From Meconema thalassinum (taxonomy: Eukaryota > Arthropoda > Insecta > Orthoptera > Tettigoniidae), in contig OX336392.1 in NCBI GenBank assembly GCA_946902985.2, positions 463,476,693 through 463,540,692 of the forward strand: 64,000 nucleotides of DNA, in the 5' to 3' direction. Below, in pieces: positions 32,300 through 43,024 of this stretch. The notes under the pieces were generated by a model. It was not told where the DNA came from and did not search any database. It was given only the letters and a program-made list of their open reading frames with translations. Positions within the stretch are counted from its first letter, which is position 1; the number at the start of each line of letters is the position of its first letter. A program made the translations under genes and the position numbers.

Positions 32300-33020
32300 T
32301 GGCCGGAACGGTCACTATGACGTCCTAGATATCAGTGCTAACTCAGAGTCAAGTATGGTCGAAAACGTCAATACCAAGAAACAGAAACGAGCACTACGTG
32401 ACTCAAATCGATATCAGAAACAGATTGTCACAAAACCGTTCTCAGCCACTTATCGATGTGCAATTTATGAATCTATTCCCTACATAGAACCATTCTCAAT
32501 TGGAAGTCTGTGTAACATTTGTCACTACTGCTCAGCTGTATACTTTTCAAAAGAGAAAAATACAAGTGGTCACTTTTCTTTTTGTTGTAGCGATGGCAAA
32601 GTGAAACTTCCACCATACACAATACTTCCTGAAATTAAGCAGTTGTTTACGAATTGTGACGAAATCAGTAAAAATTTTAGGAAAAATGTTCGGCAGTATA
32701 ATAATGCTATGTCGTTTGTATCCTTTGGTGCTACTGCTGAGCTACTACCGAGCCATGGGCCTTACTGTTTCAAAATCAATGGTGTCATTCATCATAGAAT
32801 TTCCCCTTTATATGCCAGAAAACAGTTCATATGGCCAATTATACATCTTAGAATTTTCAGAGGCACATGATTTAAGGCTACCGAATGATGCTAATCACGA
32901 ACTGAGATAAGATACCCTCAGTCTTTTAAATCGTTTACTAGATCAGCACAATCCTTACGTGCGCTCTTATAAAACAATGCACCAGAAAGTAAGTGAAGAG
33001 AAAAAATCAGCTCTAAAAGA
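32300..33020 (+). pseudogene. Helitron N-terminal helicase-like domain
   Basis: The frame reads CNICHYCSAVYFSKEKNTSG, then CCSDGKVKLPP, the zinc-ribbon-like start of Helitron proteins. NFRKNVRQYNNAMSFVSFGA and GPYCFKINGVIHHRISPLY follow. The homology changes frame near 32810 (QLYILEFSEAHDLRLPNDAN), where a TAA interrupts at about 32908. It then continues as RLLDQHNPYVRSYKTMHQKV up to the A7 target site. Confidence 0.85.
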
Positions 33021-33765
33021 TGATGATGATGATGATGATGATGATAATTGTTGTTTTAAGGGGCCTAACATCTAGGCTATCGGCCCCTGATGGTTTGGGT
33101 GATCTTGAAGATGAAAATGAAAAGCGAACTTAAAACTAAAACTAACTACTAACCTACATACTAGAAGAAGAAATGGAAAACTAAAGGAGAATGAGGCAAA
33201 TAAAGGACAGGAGGAAAAGAAATGCCCTCAACCCTCGGAGAAGGCGGATTGAGGGACTTGGAAGGAAGGAGAGCCATGAAAGGCAGATAGGAAAGTGAAA
33301 GAGGAGAGGGTACGCCCCAAAGGTAAGGGACAAAAAGGGAAAACGGACCCAGCTCAGGAATCCCTCGGGGTCGCCAACCCCCGAACTCACCAGCCGTGAG
33401 CCCCTGAGGGTGTAGCATTATTCACGGCGCACCAGAAGTGGTGGGGCTACATACACCTGCCTCCTTAAGGGCCTAGAGCACAAGGCAGGAGGTAAAAGGA
33501 AGAGAAAAAGAAGGCTGACCCCTCGCAGAAGGAGGGTATCAGAAAAGATGAGACAAGGGCCAATTAAGGCGGGAAAGGAAGAGACTCCCTAGGCCTCGGA
33601 TACCCTAATACCGTCGGGGTCAGAAGAGAACAAGAGTTGACCAAGTGAGGTCGACAGGAAAGAAGACGAAGAGGAGCCCGGCACAAGTAAGTGGAAACAA
33701 TGCCGGACTCAGCTGGGGCCCCGTGGTCGCCAACCCACGCCCACAAGATGTGAGTCCCTGGGGGA
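33021..33765 (-). mobile_element. Family-A retroposon, copy A7
   Basis: 745 bp with a 12-bp perfect duplication agctctaaaaga (33009-33020 and 33766-33777) within the Helitron frame. The GAT tail has about nine units, among the longest here. Confidence 0.9.
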
Positions 33766-33777
33766 AGCTCTAAAAGA

Positions 33778-34668
33778 AAATCGTTGTCAAATGGAATTGG
33801 TAATGCGTTTCTATCACGAATCTCCTCAGATCCAAGACGTTATTATGACCCCACATGTTCAGAAATTGCTGCTATATTTGGAACTGTTGATGGAGCTCCA
33901 CAATCTCATCGACACATTGCAGTATACGAGAGAGAAGGTGGCGTGAGGAATGTTGATTATGATAGTATGCACTGTGATCCTATGTGTTATACCTTGATTT
34001 AGCCTTGCGGAGAGTCTGGTTGGCACATTTCAATGCCAACTGCTGGAGTGAGACAAACTAAAATACGTCATACTGTAACAATGCGTGAGTATATTCTGTA
34101 CAGAATTGCCATTCGACGTCTAGGAGCTGAGTTCGATTTCAATCCCCTTATTAACGCTGGTAAATTGACTCAACAGCTATTCGTGGATTACTACTGTCGT
34201 ATGGAAGGTGACCGGTTAAAATATATACGTCATCAACAAACGAAGTTGCGAGTTGATACATATGCTGGTTTAACAGACGCCTTGCATGTACGAGCAGAAA
34301 ATGAAAATCTCAGAGTCGGTCGTATTGCAGTTTTGCCATCTTCTGTTACATGTAGCCCAAGGAATATGATGCAAAATTATCAGGATGCGATGGCGATAGT
34401 GAGGAAGTTTGGAAAGCCAGATTTATTCATTACGTTCACCTATATTGCGGGCAGGCCAGAAATACTTAACAGCAGTCATCCTTGGGAAACTGCTAATAAT
34501 AGGCCTGATATTGTAGTGAGAGTTTTCCATTGCCAAGTAAAGGAATTGCTACGATTGATTAATGTTAAGGAAATTTTCGGTAAAGTAAAAGCATATCTAT
34601 ATACAGTGGAATTTCAAAAACGAGGTCTCCCGCACATCCATTTACTATTAACATTATCGGAAGAGGGT
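33778..34668 (+). pseudogene. Helitron Rep (HUH nuclease) domain
   Basis: Carries DPRRYYDPTCSEIAAIFGTV and DSMHCDPMCYTLI, then an in-frame TAG (about 34000) before CGESGWHI. The main frame has RMEGDRLKYIRHQQTKLRV, GKPDLFITFTY, ANNRPDIVVRVFHCQVKELL and VEFQKRGLPHIHLLL. HIH is the HUH metal-binding motif of the Rep nuclease, which would nick DNA for rolling-circle transposition. The catalytic tyrosines would lie beyond the break at 34668 and are not seen. Confidence 0.88.
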
Positions 34669-35704
34669 CAAAAACCGACAGGCAGAAAGAAAATTACAAG
34701 TGACCTGGGAAGGTAAACAATTAGAACACTGCTCCACTCCCAAATATCTAGGAGTAATGCTTGACCGAGCACTTACCTATAGAGCACACTGCTTAAACAC
34801 CAAAAGGAAAGTATCTGCAAGGAACAATATTCTCCGGAAATTATCGGGCACAACCTGGGGGACGCAACCTCTCCTCTTAAAAACCTCAGCTATAGCCCTT
34901 TGTTATTCAGCTGCAGAATACGCCTGCCCTGTTTGGTGCAGATCTAGTCATGCTAAACAAGTGGATGTCGCCTTAAACGAGACCTGCAGACTCATTACAG
35001 GATGTTTGAGATCTGCACCACTTGATAAAGTCTATTGTCTAGCAGGTATTCCACCTCCAGATATTCGCCGTGAGTGTGCATCCAGACTGGAGAAATCTAA
35101 AGCATTGAACCTGAGGACCCATACTTTATATGGGTATCAACCAGCATTCCAAAGGCTCAAGTCAAGAAAAAGCTTTCTTCATTCAACAGAGAGCCTTGCT
35201 GAACCACCATCGAATTTCAGAGTGAAATCATGGCGTTCCAGATCCAGCCACCTTACAGGATGGATGATCCCTTCAGAAAGCCTCCCTCCATGTCACGAGG
35301 AATGTTGGTCTACCTGGAAGACGCTCAACAGGCTGCGCTCCGGAGTTGGAAGAACGAAGACCAACATAAGAAAGTGGGGATTTGCCTGCGACTCCACACT
35401 ATGTGACTGTGGTGAAGAACAGACAATGAGCCATCTCCTTGTCTGCAACTCGTGTCCAACAACATGCTCTCCCCAGGATGTGATCGACGCTACCAAGGAA
35501 GCACGTGAATTAGCTACATACTGTTCATACCACATTTAATTAAATCTGTGCTTGTGTAGTGTATAATTATGCTGTTACATGCCATCAGAAATGATAATGC
35601 TTATAGTACCAGATTTTGGAATATTCCTCTTTGTATTTTGCAGTCTTGTTTCTTTTTATACCTTGTGAGTTATGATGTATGTTTTCTGACACGATTAAAA
35701 AAAA
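34669..35704 (+). mobile_element. 5'-truncated LINE with poly-A tail
   Basis: 1,036 bp flanked by a 13-bp perfect duplication atcggaagagggt (34656-34668 and 35705-35717). It ends in a short A run. It carries only the end of the RT ORF (34700-35539). Confidence 0.9.
34700..35539 (+). pseudogene. LINE RT thumb and C-terminal domain
   Basis: Open to a TAA at 35539. It begins WEGKQLEHCSTPKYLGVMLD, the strand after the RT palm, then RNNILRKLSGTTWG, YSAAEYACPVWCRSSH, SGVGRTKTNIRKWG and CDCGEEQTMSHLLVC, a Cys/His cluster typical of LINE C-termini. The palm and endonuclease are missing through 5' truncation, so it cannot encode an enzyme. The frame itself is undamaged, implying a young insertion. 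The clade is not assigned (Jockey- or RTE-like). Confidence 0.85.
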
Positions 35705-35717
35705 ATCGGAAGAGGGT

Positions 35718-36976
35718 GATGATGATGGTAATTGTTGTTTTCAGGGGTCTAACATCTAGGTTAGCGGCCCCTAATGGTCTGGGTGATAGCGAAAATGTCA
35801 ATGAAATGGAAACCAGAACGAAAATTAAGTGAGAAGGAAAATACTTAAAAAAAGGAACTCAGATTGAAACTACTCACAAAATGGAGAGCGATAATACTTA
35901 CAAAAGGGAATTTAGAACGAAAATACTCACAAAAAGAATAGATTGAAAAAGACGCCCAAAATATAGGTTAGGTTCAATATACGTACAAAATGCAACGTAG
36001 AGTCGAAATACTTTACTTACAAAATGCAAGTGAAATTCAAAATACTTACAAAATGCAAATGAGATTGAAAATACGCACAAAATGCAATTGAGGTTCAAAA
36101 TACTTACAAAATGCAATTGAAATTGAAAATACACAATGCAATTTAGATTGAAAAAAGCGCATTTCAGATTCCAAAAAATCACGAAGTGCAATCGAAATTC
36201 AAAATACTTACAAAATGCAATTGAAATTGGAAATGCTTACAAAGTGCATGGTAGATTCAAACTACTCAATTGGATGGACAATACTTACAGAATGCAATTT
36301 AGATTGAAAATACTTACAAAATGTAATCTTGATTCAAAATACCCACAAAATGCAATTGAGAATCAAAATACCCGCAAAATGACCACCATACAAAATGAAA
36401 TTTAGATTCAAAATACGTGCAAAAAGCGGTTTAGGTTGAAAATACAAAATGCAATTGAAATTAAAAATACTCACAAAAGTCCCATCCCCTATATTGAAAG
36501 ACTTACTAAAAGGCAATTTAGATTGTCGATCCTTACAAAATGCAATTGAGGTTGAAAACACTAGCAAAATGCAATTTTCTGTAGATCGAAAAGACTTACA
36601 AAATGCAACGTAGACTGAAAACGCCTTCAAGATGGAGTGTGGATGCAAAATAAATCGCTAAATGGAATTTAGATAGACGGGAGCCAATTAACAAAAACAG
36701 TGCGGGATCTTAAAGAGAAAAGGAAATATAATGAAAAGAAAACAAGAGGTCTGACCCCTCGAAGGAGGGATCAGGAAAGATGAGACAAGGGCGAATTAAG
36801 GCAGGAAAGTGAAAGACTCCCTAGGCCTCGGATACCCTAATACCGTCGGGGTCGGAAAAGAACAAGAGGTGACCAAGGGAAGTCGACAGGAAAGAAGACG
36901 GAGAGGTGCCCGGCACAAGTAAGTGGAAGAAATGCCGAACTCAGCTGGGTCCCCGTGGTCGCCAACCCACGTACTT
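35718..36976 (-). mobile_element. Family-B retroposon, copy B8 (long form with minisatellite)
   Basis: Shares with family A the left end (GAT tail, attgttgttttcagggg) and the right third (ctccctaggcctcgg ... cgccaacccacg). In place of family A's central 600 bp it has a minisatellite. It starts directly after the second duplication copy of the LINE at 34669-35704. Its own duplication was not found. Confidence 0.78.
35870..36640 (-). repeat. Minisatellite with unit about 28 bp
   Basis: Imperfect tandem units built on aaaatacttacaaaatgcaa followed by ttgaaattc or ttagattg. The same array type occurs at 47100-47860 and 61920-62590, always inside family-B members, so it is part of the retroposon. 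Frames such as 35898-36191 and 36334-36648 are by-products of the repeat. Confidence 0.85.
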
Positions 36977-36989
36977 CAGAGAAGAGTAT

Positions 36990-37085
36990 AGCTTATGTGT
37001 TTGGAGTTAGCTTTTCACCTCGACTTTTCAGAATTGCGTCTCGAACCTGACGTCCGTGCGCCTTTTAAGCTTACGCTGGGTAAAT
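36990..37085. repeat. Fragment of the dispersed repeat seen in the long inverted repeat
   Basis: Contains gacgtccgtgcgccttttaa and gcttacgctgg, matching 16050-16081 and 18520-18550. It shows that this sequence is interspersed in the genome. Confidence 0.7.
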
Positions 37086-37307
37086 AGTGGCACACACACA
37101 CAGAGGATATTTGATCTCATAAGTCTACTTCATCATTTACCCAAAAGCAACGGTACCGTAAATGTCTGTTCAGGTCACTAGCTTGAACGCATGCAAATGT
37201 CGTATGGACAGAAGTGCTAGTATATATTATTTCAGTAGTATAGATCCCTCCCTCGGCGCTCACAAGCGACCGATCGTGACAAATGAGCATTCAAATGAAA
37301 GAGAATA

Positions 37308-37715
37308 GACATTAGCAGTGACGAATTGCACTCTAATTTCATAAATATCTATAATTGTTTTAAAAAAATGGCATTTAAAAATGTACGAAGTGTGCCATTT
37401 GTAGATACTGTTGCTGTAAGAAAATACGCTCCATTTGTCCATTTCACATTTTGACCGCTGTGACGCCTGTTTCGTGTCATTTTAACATTCTGAGGTCTTT
37501 CCTTCAACATTTTGCATGGATTTCAGAAACAGTAAACCAAAGGAATGAGTACTCAAATCGTATAATTTCATAAATATCGAATAACCGGCGAGTGTTGCAG
37601 CTAACCTGTCAATCAATGGACTCGGCACACAAATAACATTAGCAGTGACGAATTGCATTCTAATTTCATGAAATATCAATTTTTGTAAGAAGTGTGCGAT
37701 TTGCAAATACTGATG
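37308..37715. repeat. Spaced direct repeat of about 90 bp
   Basis: attagcagtgacgaattgca and the following 70-90 bp occur at about 37308-37405 and again, diverged, at about 37637-37715. No gene was found in 36977-38060. Confidence 0.65.
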
Positions 37716-38068
37716 ATCAAACATGCTGCAATTAATTCTCTCGTTATAAACCTATCGGGGAAGGGTGAGATTTCTCGCACGGGTCCGCTAGTGTTTATTT
37801 ATTTCTTGCTTTTTATGAATTATAATCGAATTATCATCTTTATTATGGGACATTACTATGAATTAACCCCCCCACTCCTTCCAGAAGGAAATCCTGCGTA
37901 CGCCACTGGAAAAAAATCACGACATATGAGCTGACTTGCGACCTAGAGTTCAATGGTATGACGGGTTTTGGTGCGACTAGTTACGCCTGGTAGTGCACGT
38001 CACGGAGGCGATGACCAGGAAGCAGTTTTCAGCGAGGATTACCATGGGAGGAGTTGTTCTAGTAGTAC

Positions 38069-38290
38069 CTACAGTTCAATGCTTACAGTTATCAGATCAT
38101 CTACGTAAAAATCTCTCCGCAGAACATCTGCTGCCTTGGGATAGTGCTCATTCTCGTCCTCAGCTAGTTGGTGTAACGAGCACGTGGCTAGAAAAGGAGC
38201 GCAGCTGGTACCATACGTCACTCCGAGGGCCCGATCGGGACCCAACACGAAGTGAATTGAAGGAGAACAATTCTCCATTCCGAACATATA
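38069..38290 (-). pseudogene. Short BEL/Pao-type RT fragment
   Basis: The minus strand carries LGVTYGTSCAPFLATCSLHQL, followed by AEDENEHYPKAADVLRRDFY and VDDL, the BEL/Pao RT palm with YVDD. It is isolated, with no LTR or neighbouring pol blocks. The Tc1-like transposon begins a few bases away. Confidence 0.8.
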
Positions 38291-38295
38291 TAGTA

Positions 38296-38342
38296 CACAC
38301 ATCAAAAAAAGTTTTGCATCACCTCGGTTCCAAGAGTTCCGG
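38296..38342. repeat. Tc1-like element, terminal inverted repeat (left)
   Basis: Matches the reverse complement of 39714-39760 with three mismatches, all in the inner 11 bp. Confidence 0.93.
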
Positions 38343-38490
38343 AACCGTTAAATACAAAGGGAATAGAGATCAACACAAACAACATTTCAGCTCGTTTTAT
38401 TGCTCATGAGACCCACACATTGCATGTTGTACCATCATACAGCTAGACTTTCAGCATTTGTGGTCCAGATTGCAGTACACACCACTACCT

Positions 38491-39516
38491 CTAATACCCA
38501 GTAGCACGTCCTCTTGCATTGATGCATGCCTGTATTCGTCGTGGCATACTATCCACAAGTTCATCAAGACACTGTTGGTCCAAATTGTCCCACTCCTCAA
38601 CGACAATTCGGCGTAAATCTCTCAGAGTGGTTGGTGGGTCAAGACGTCCATAAACAGCCCTTTTCAACATATCCCAGGCATGTTCGATAGGGTTCATGTC
38701 TGGCGAACATGCTGGCCACTGTAGTCGAGCGATGTCGTTATCTTGAAGGAACGCATTCACAAGATGTGCACGATGAGGTCGAGAATTGTCGTCCATGAAG
38801 ACAAATGCCTCTCCAATATTCTGCCGATATGGTTGCACTATGGGTCGGAGGATGTCATTCAGGTATCGTAAAGCCGTTTCGGAGCCTTCCATGACCACCA
38901 GTGGCGTACGTCGGCCCCACATAATGCCACCCCAAAACATCAGGGAACCACCACCTTGCTGCACTCGCTGGACAGTGTGTCTAAGACGTTCAGCCTGACC
39001 AGGGTGCCTCCAAACACGTCTCCGACGATTGTCTGGTTGAAGGCATATGCGACACTCATCGGTGAAGAGAACGTGATGCCAATTCCGTGGGGTCCATTCA
39101 GCATGTTGTTGGGCCCATCTGTACCGCGCTGCATGGTGTCGGGGTTGCAAAGCTGGACCTCGCCATGGACGTCGGGAGTGAAGTTGCGCATCATGCAGCC
39201 TATTGCGCACAGTTTGAGTTGAAACACGACGTCCTGTGGCTGAACGAAACGCATTATTCAACATGGTGGCATTGCTGTCAGGGTTCCTCCGAGCGGCAAT
39301 CCGTAAGTAGCGGTCATCCACTACAGTAGTAGCCCTTGGGCGGCCTGAGCGAGGCCTGTCATCGACAGTTCCTGTATCTCTGTACCTCCTCCATGTCCGA
39401 ACAACATCGCTTTGGTTCACTCTGAGACGCCTGGAAACTTCCCTTGTTGAGAGCCCTTCTTGACACAAAGTAACAATGCGGACGCGATCGAACTGCGGTA
39501 TTGACCTTCTAGGCAT
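38491..39516 (-). CDS. Tc1-like DD34E transposase
   Basis: 341 codons, complete from ATG to stop, the usual Tc1/mariner length. Residues 1-110 form a paired-type double helix-turn-helix (RIVTLCQEGLSTREVSRRL, then a GRPRATT linker and a second helix set ending VRNRLHDA). The catalytic core follows, with D153 (LFTDECRI), D243 (MDDNSRPH) and E278 (NPIEHAWD). Exactly 34 residues lie between the second D and the E, so this is DD34E. It would bind the terminal repeats in the nucleus and insert at TA. No lesion was seen. Activity is inferred from integrity only. Confidence 0.95.
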   Translation of the reverse strand: MPRRSIPQFDRVRIVTLCQEGLSTREVSRRLRVNQSDVVRTWRRYRDTGTVDDRPRSGRPRATTVVDDRYLRIAARRNPDSNATMLNNAFRSATGRRVSTQTVRNRLHDAQLHSRRPWRGPALQPRHHAARYRWAQQHAEWTPRNWHHVLFTDECRICLQPDNRRRRVWRHPGQAERLRHTVQRVQQGGGSLMFWGGIMWGRRTPLVVMEGSETALRYLNDILRPIVQPYRQNIGEAFVFMDDNSRPHRAHLVNAFLQDNDIARLQWPACSPDMNPIEHAWDMLKRAVYGRLDPPTTLRDLRRIVVEEWDNLDQQCLDELVDSMPRRIQACINARGRATGY

Positions 39517-39713
39517 GGTAGAACTACAGACAACATGAGCAGCGTACCTTCGTCCTGGTGGAATGACTGGAACTGATCGGCTGTCGTACCCCCTCCGTCT
39601 AATAGGCCCTGCTCATGCATGGTTGTTTACATCTTTGAGCAGTTTTAGTGACATCTATGAACAGTCAAAGGGACTGTATCTTGGATACAATATACACAGT
39701 CAACGTCTATATG

Positions 39714-39760
39714 CCGGAGATCTGGGAACCGAGGTGATGCAAAACTTTTTTTGATGTGTG
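39714..39760. repeat. Tc1-like element, terminal inverted repeat (right)
   Basis: Partner of 38296-38342. It ends gatgtgtg next to the TA duplication. Confidence 0.93.
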
Positions 39761-39762
39761 TA

Positions 39763-42700
39763 TATAGAACCCTTGTTCATACTATCATAGAATAATTCTT
39801 CATATTTTATTTTATATACTGCATTGTGTCTGCAGTCAGTTGAAGGAGGTGACCACCTGATGTTGCAAGAGTTGGCCAAGTTGAGGAAGCGAGATATATT
39901 GAAATATTTCTGGGAAGAGAGGTCGCTGACCGGAGAGCTGAGCGTCCTTAACGAGTCACAAACCTTTGTTCGCCAAGCAAGAGAGCGCATTGAACGGGGA
40001 AGAGAGAAGGAGATACAATTATGACGACAAGAGGGGCGGAGCTACATGTTTTCTACAACGATATTGAATATGAATCTGCGAATCACGTTTGGCGGGAAGA
40101 CCGCGTGCTATGAGAAAGCGCGGGAGAGCTATATTTGATTATTTAACGATGGGATTTGATTCCGCGATGCAGCGCTGGAACCTACATGGAAAATGAAGAT
40201 CTTTGATACCACTCGCAAGCTTGTACGACCACTCCTTCGATTCATTGTAATTTTATAGTCCCCACCATAGTACCGCTGACCAGATCTGTATAAATTAGGC
40301 GACTGTGCTAGCGAACTTGTACAAATTCTTGATAGCCGTGAGAAGTTACACGTTATTCCGTTCCAAAGTAATTTGACTCCACGTGAGCTGACTAATATTT
40401 TGAGGACTCCGTTGGGAGCCGAATGTAACTTTATCATCGAACTTTATTAAATTTTTGAGTATTAGACATTGTGTCTAGAAACAGTAACATTAACAGTTGA
40501 TTATTTTCTAATATGTTTTGGCGTGTGAAATGTACTTGTGAAATTAGAGGTATGTGCTTATATAGAGAAAGTGTCTACGATTATTAATTGCCTAGGACTT
40601 AGAGTGAAGGTAGTAGCTCTATTGCAATTATAGCAGGAATAGTATAATTAATTTTATTTCATCATTAAGAAGACGTCAAGATGACGAACACTTGGACAAC
40701 CGCTGGGATGATGACCGAGCGATCTTCAGAAATGATTACCATGGCTGTGTAATTATCTAGTGGGCCATGGAAGGTGATGTCCGCTGACGTGACGAGCTGA
40801 TATGTGTTGAGTACAGATATTGATTCATTCATTATGTAGATATTTTAACATGGGAACCTTGTATATATTTTCTTATGATTTTATTTCTTGTTTCATTTGT
40901 AGATTTCAACGTAGTGTCCCGACACTCAATTTGTAAATGCGTGAGGACACGGGACCACTAGCTGTATTTTGTATTTGTGTAATTTGTAATCCGTGTACTC
41001 GAGTACATGTGCATATTTGATTTGGCGTACACATGAATAGCGGCTAAGGTGATAAGTGGTGCTGTGTTTATTAACGATAAAAATAGCAAGGGGGGAAAAG
41101 AAGAGTTTGCAGTGATGTTTTGAATGAACAAGTATTTAATTTGAGTTGCCTTGTTGCGACATGATTTTGGAAAGAACCGTCCGTTCTTTCATTTATTTAA
41201 TTTGCATTTTGATATTTAGATTGGTTTATTCTTCGGTCGGAATTCTGAGATCAGACGCGCGTTGGTGTGTGGAAAATATTTGTGTATTTTATTTCAGGTG
41301 ATTGTCAAAGCCCTAACGTGTGATATTGTGTGTCTGTGTGTCTATTATGTGGTATATGTTGAATTTATGCGCGGGAGATTGGCATAGATTTGCCAAGTCT
41401 CTGTCGGCTGCAATTATTACGGATGGTGAGTGAACCAATCCAGTGTGGATCTTGTAATTCCAAAGGGAATTAATGAGATAATTATTTGGTGACACACACA
41501 TGTTAGCTGAGGAGCCGGGCATAAATGCTGGCCTGGGATGTTGACACGAGGGTGATTTTGACACGTGATAGCGAGATTCCACACTGAGCGCTGATCTTAG
41601 GTATTTCTAGACACTAATTGACCCAGTTGTTAAATATAGTTTACTTGTTCATGTAAAGTCCGATATAATATTCAGGGCTAAGTTCTCCACGCCTGGGCGG
41701 TATTTTCATGTGTCGCGTTTAAATGAATTTTTTTCTTGTATTAATTGTTGCTGTTGAGCATCTGTGTTTCATATTTTAGTGATAGTTTGATTCTTGTTGG
41801 CACCTTGTTGTGTATTTCATCTTATAAATGACATGCGGTCATTTGTTGTTGTTTGTGTGTCGTGGTCACGCTACTCATTCTTGTGTTTATTTGTGAAGTC
41901 CTGTGTTGAGGCAATTTGTGGTGCTGTGGGCACATTGGTCCAGATTTCGGCGGAAATCTTTGTTTGAAAATATTTAAATTTAGCGAATGTCGGTAATGTA
42001 TTTAGATTTTGTAGTTGTTTAGTTCCCATCGCTAGGATATCTCAGATACGGACTTGTAGCCTGACGGCATTCGCAGGATGGCAACATATCACGTCACAAG
42101 TACTCTTCCATATTGCACGCTTTGTCACATCACGCACACACATGAGTTGTAGTTAATCAGGCCATATCTCGGGTCCTGTTATTGTTTGACATCTCGGGTG
42201 AGATAAGTTGATTTGTGTTTATTATGTAATTGTGGGTGTAAAGTTAAGAGGGTATTCCCTCAAGTTTGTTCACTGTTTTTTATTGTTATGGAATTAAATT
42301 TGTTTTTGTTTATTTTGGCTTCACTTCTGTTCATTTTCTACCATATATTTAGGCTATGTTACCTTGCACCTATTAAGAAGCATAAATTAGCAACTCCATT
42401 ATGAACCGTACACTACCCCGAAAAAGTCTCTCATAAAAAGCTCCTCGCAATGGTTCATAGATCTAAAATGGCTGCCCAAGTGGGGTTTGTTGTTGCGTTT
42501 GCTTGCCTCATAGAATTTTGTGGAAAAATAATACCAGGCATTGAATAATTAATTAGTAGATTCAGTAAATATAAGTCAAGTCTTTCCACCAAAGTTGTAT
42601 AAGTAAAATCAGTGAGTTCATGTAAGGTTAGAAATACGGAACACAGTAGATTTGATATTGTATTGATTTATGATGTGCTCCTGGCGCCCAGTAAAAGATA

Positions 42701-43024
42701 AATTAGTGGTTGTTTTGATTCAATGAACTCATAAATATTTAAATGACAGGAAGGTGTTGCCTTGAAATTTTAATTAACATTGGTTAATGTAAAGATGTTT
42801 ATGTAAATTCATTCAGATTAGGAATTTATGACCAGAACAAAAGGTGAAGTAAAATTAAAATTAAATTCAAAATACTCATTGATGCTTTGATAGTGGCAAG
42901 TGTTGTTAACGTAAAATTAAACGAATGAGTATGAATAATTAATAAATGTCAAAAATGTGTGTGAGTGCGGTGGAGGTCACTGGTTGCATCGTCCTATTTC
43001 TCAAGAAGTGTATTTTGTGTAACG
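39763..43024. other. Long non-coding stretch, possible LTR/leader of a gypsy-type element
   Basis: 3.2 kb, T- and GT-rich from about 40450, with no convincing gene. A 66-codon plus-strand frame (39824-40024, basic and helix-prone) resembles nothing I know. Because a gag-like frame starts at 43025, part of this may be a 5' LTR and leader. I could not find the matching second LTR. Confidence 0.4.

Larger units (their letters stand above)
32300..34668 (+). mobile_element. Helitron remnant (Rep region)
   Basis: Plus-strand coding blocks fit the N-terminal and Rep domains of a Helitron protein, interrupted by A7 (33021-33765) and cut at 34668 by a LINE. No helicase domain, TC start or hairpin-CTRR end was found, so this is an internal fragment. 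Confidence 0.82.
38296..39760 (-). mobile_element. Apparently intact Tc1-like transposon
   Basis: 1,465 bp with TA on both sides (38294-38295 and 39761-39762). The inverted repeats are about 47 bp (38296-38342 and 39714-39760), start cacacatcaaaaaaag and are perfect for the first 36 bp. It encloses one uninterrupted transposase ORF on the minus strand. All parts needed for cut-and-paste transposition seem present. Confidence 0.94.

Noticed and set aside
35870..36640. CRISPR-like array of repeats and spacers
   Set aside because: Units are imperfect and directly tandem with no unique spacers, the genome is eukaryotic, and the same array is part of a retroposon at two other loci.
39087..39329. 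Plus-strand frames inside the Tc1-like element
   Set aside because: They are shadows of the intact minus-strand transposase.
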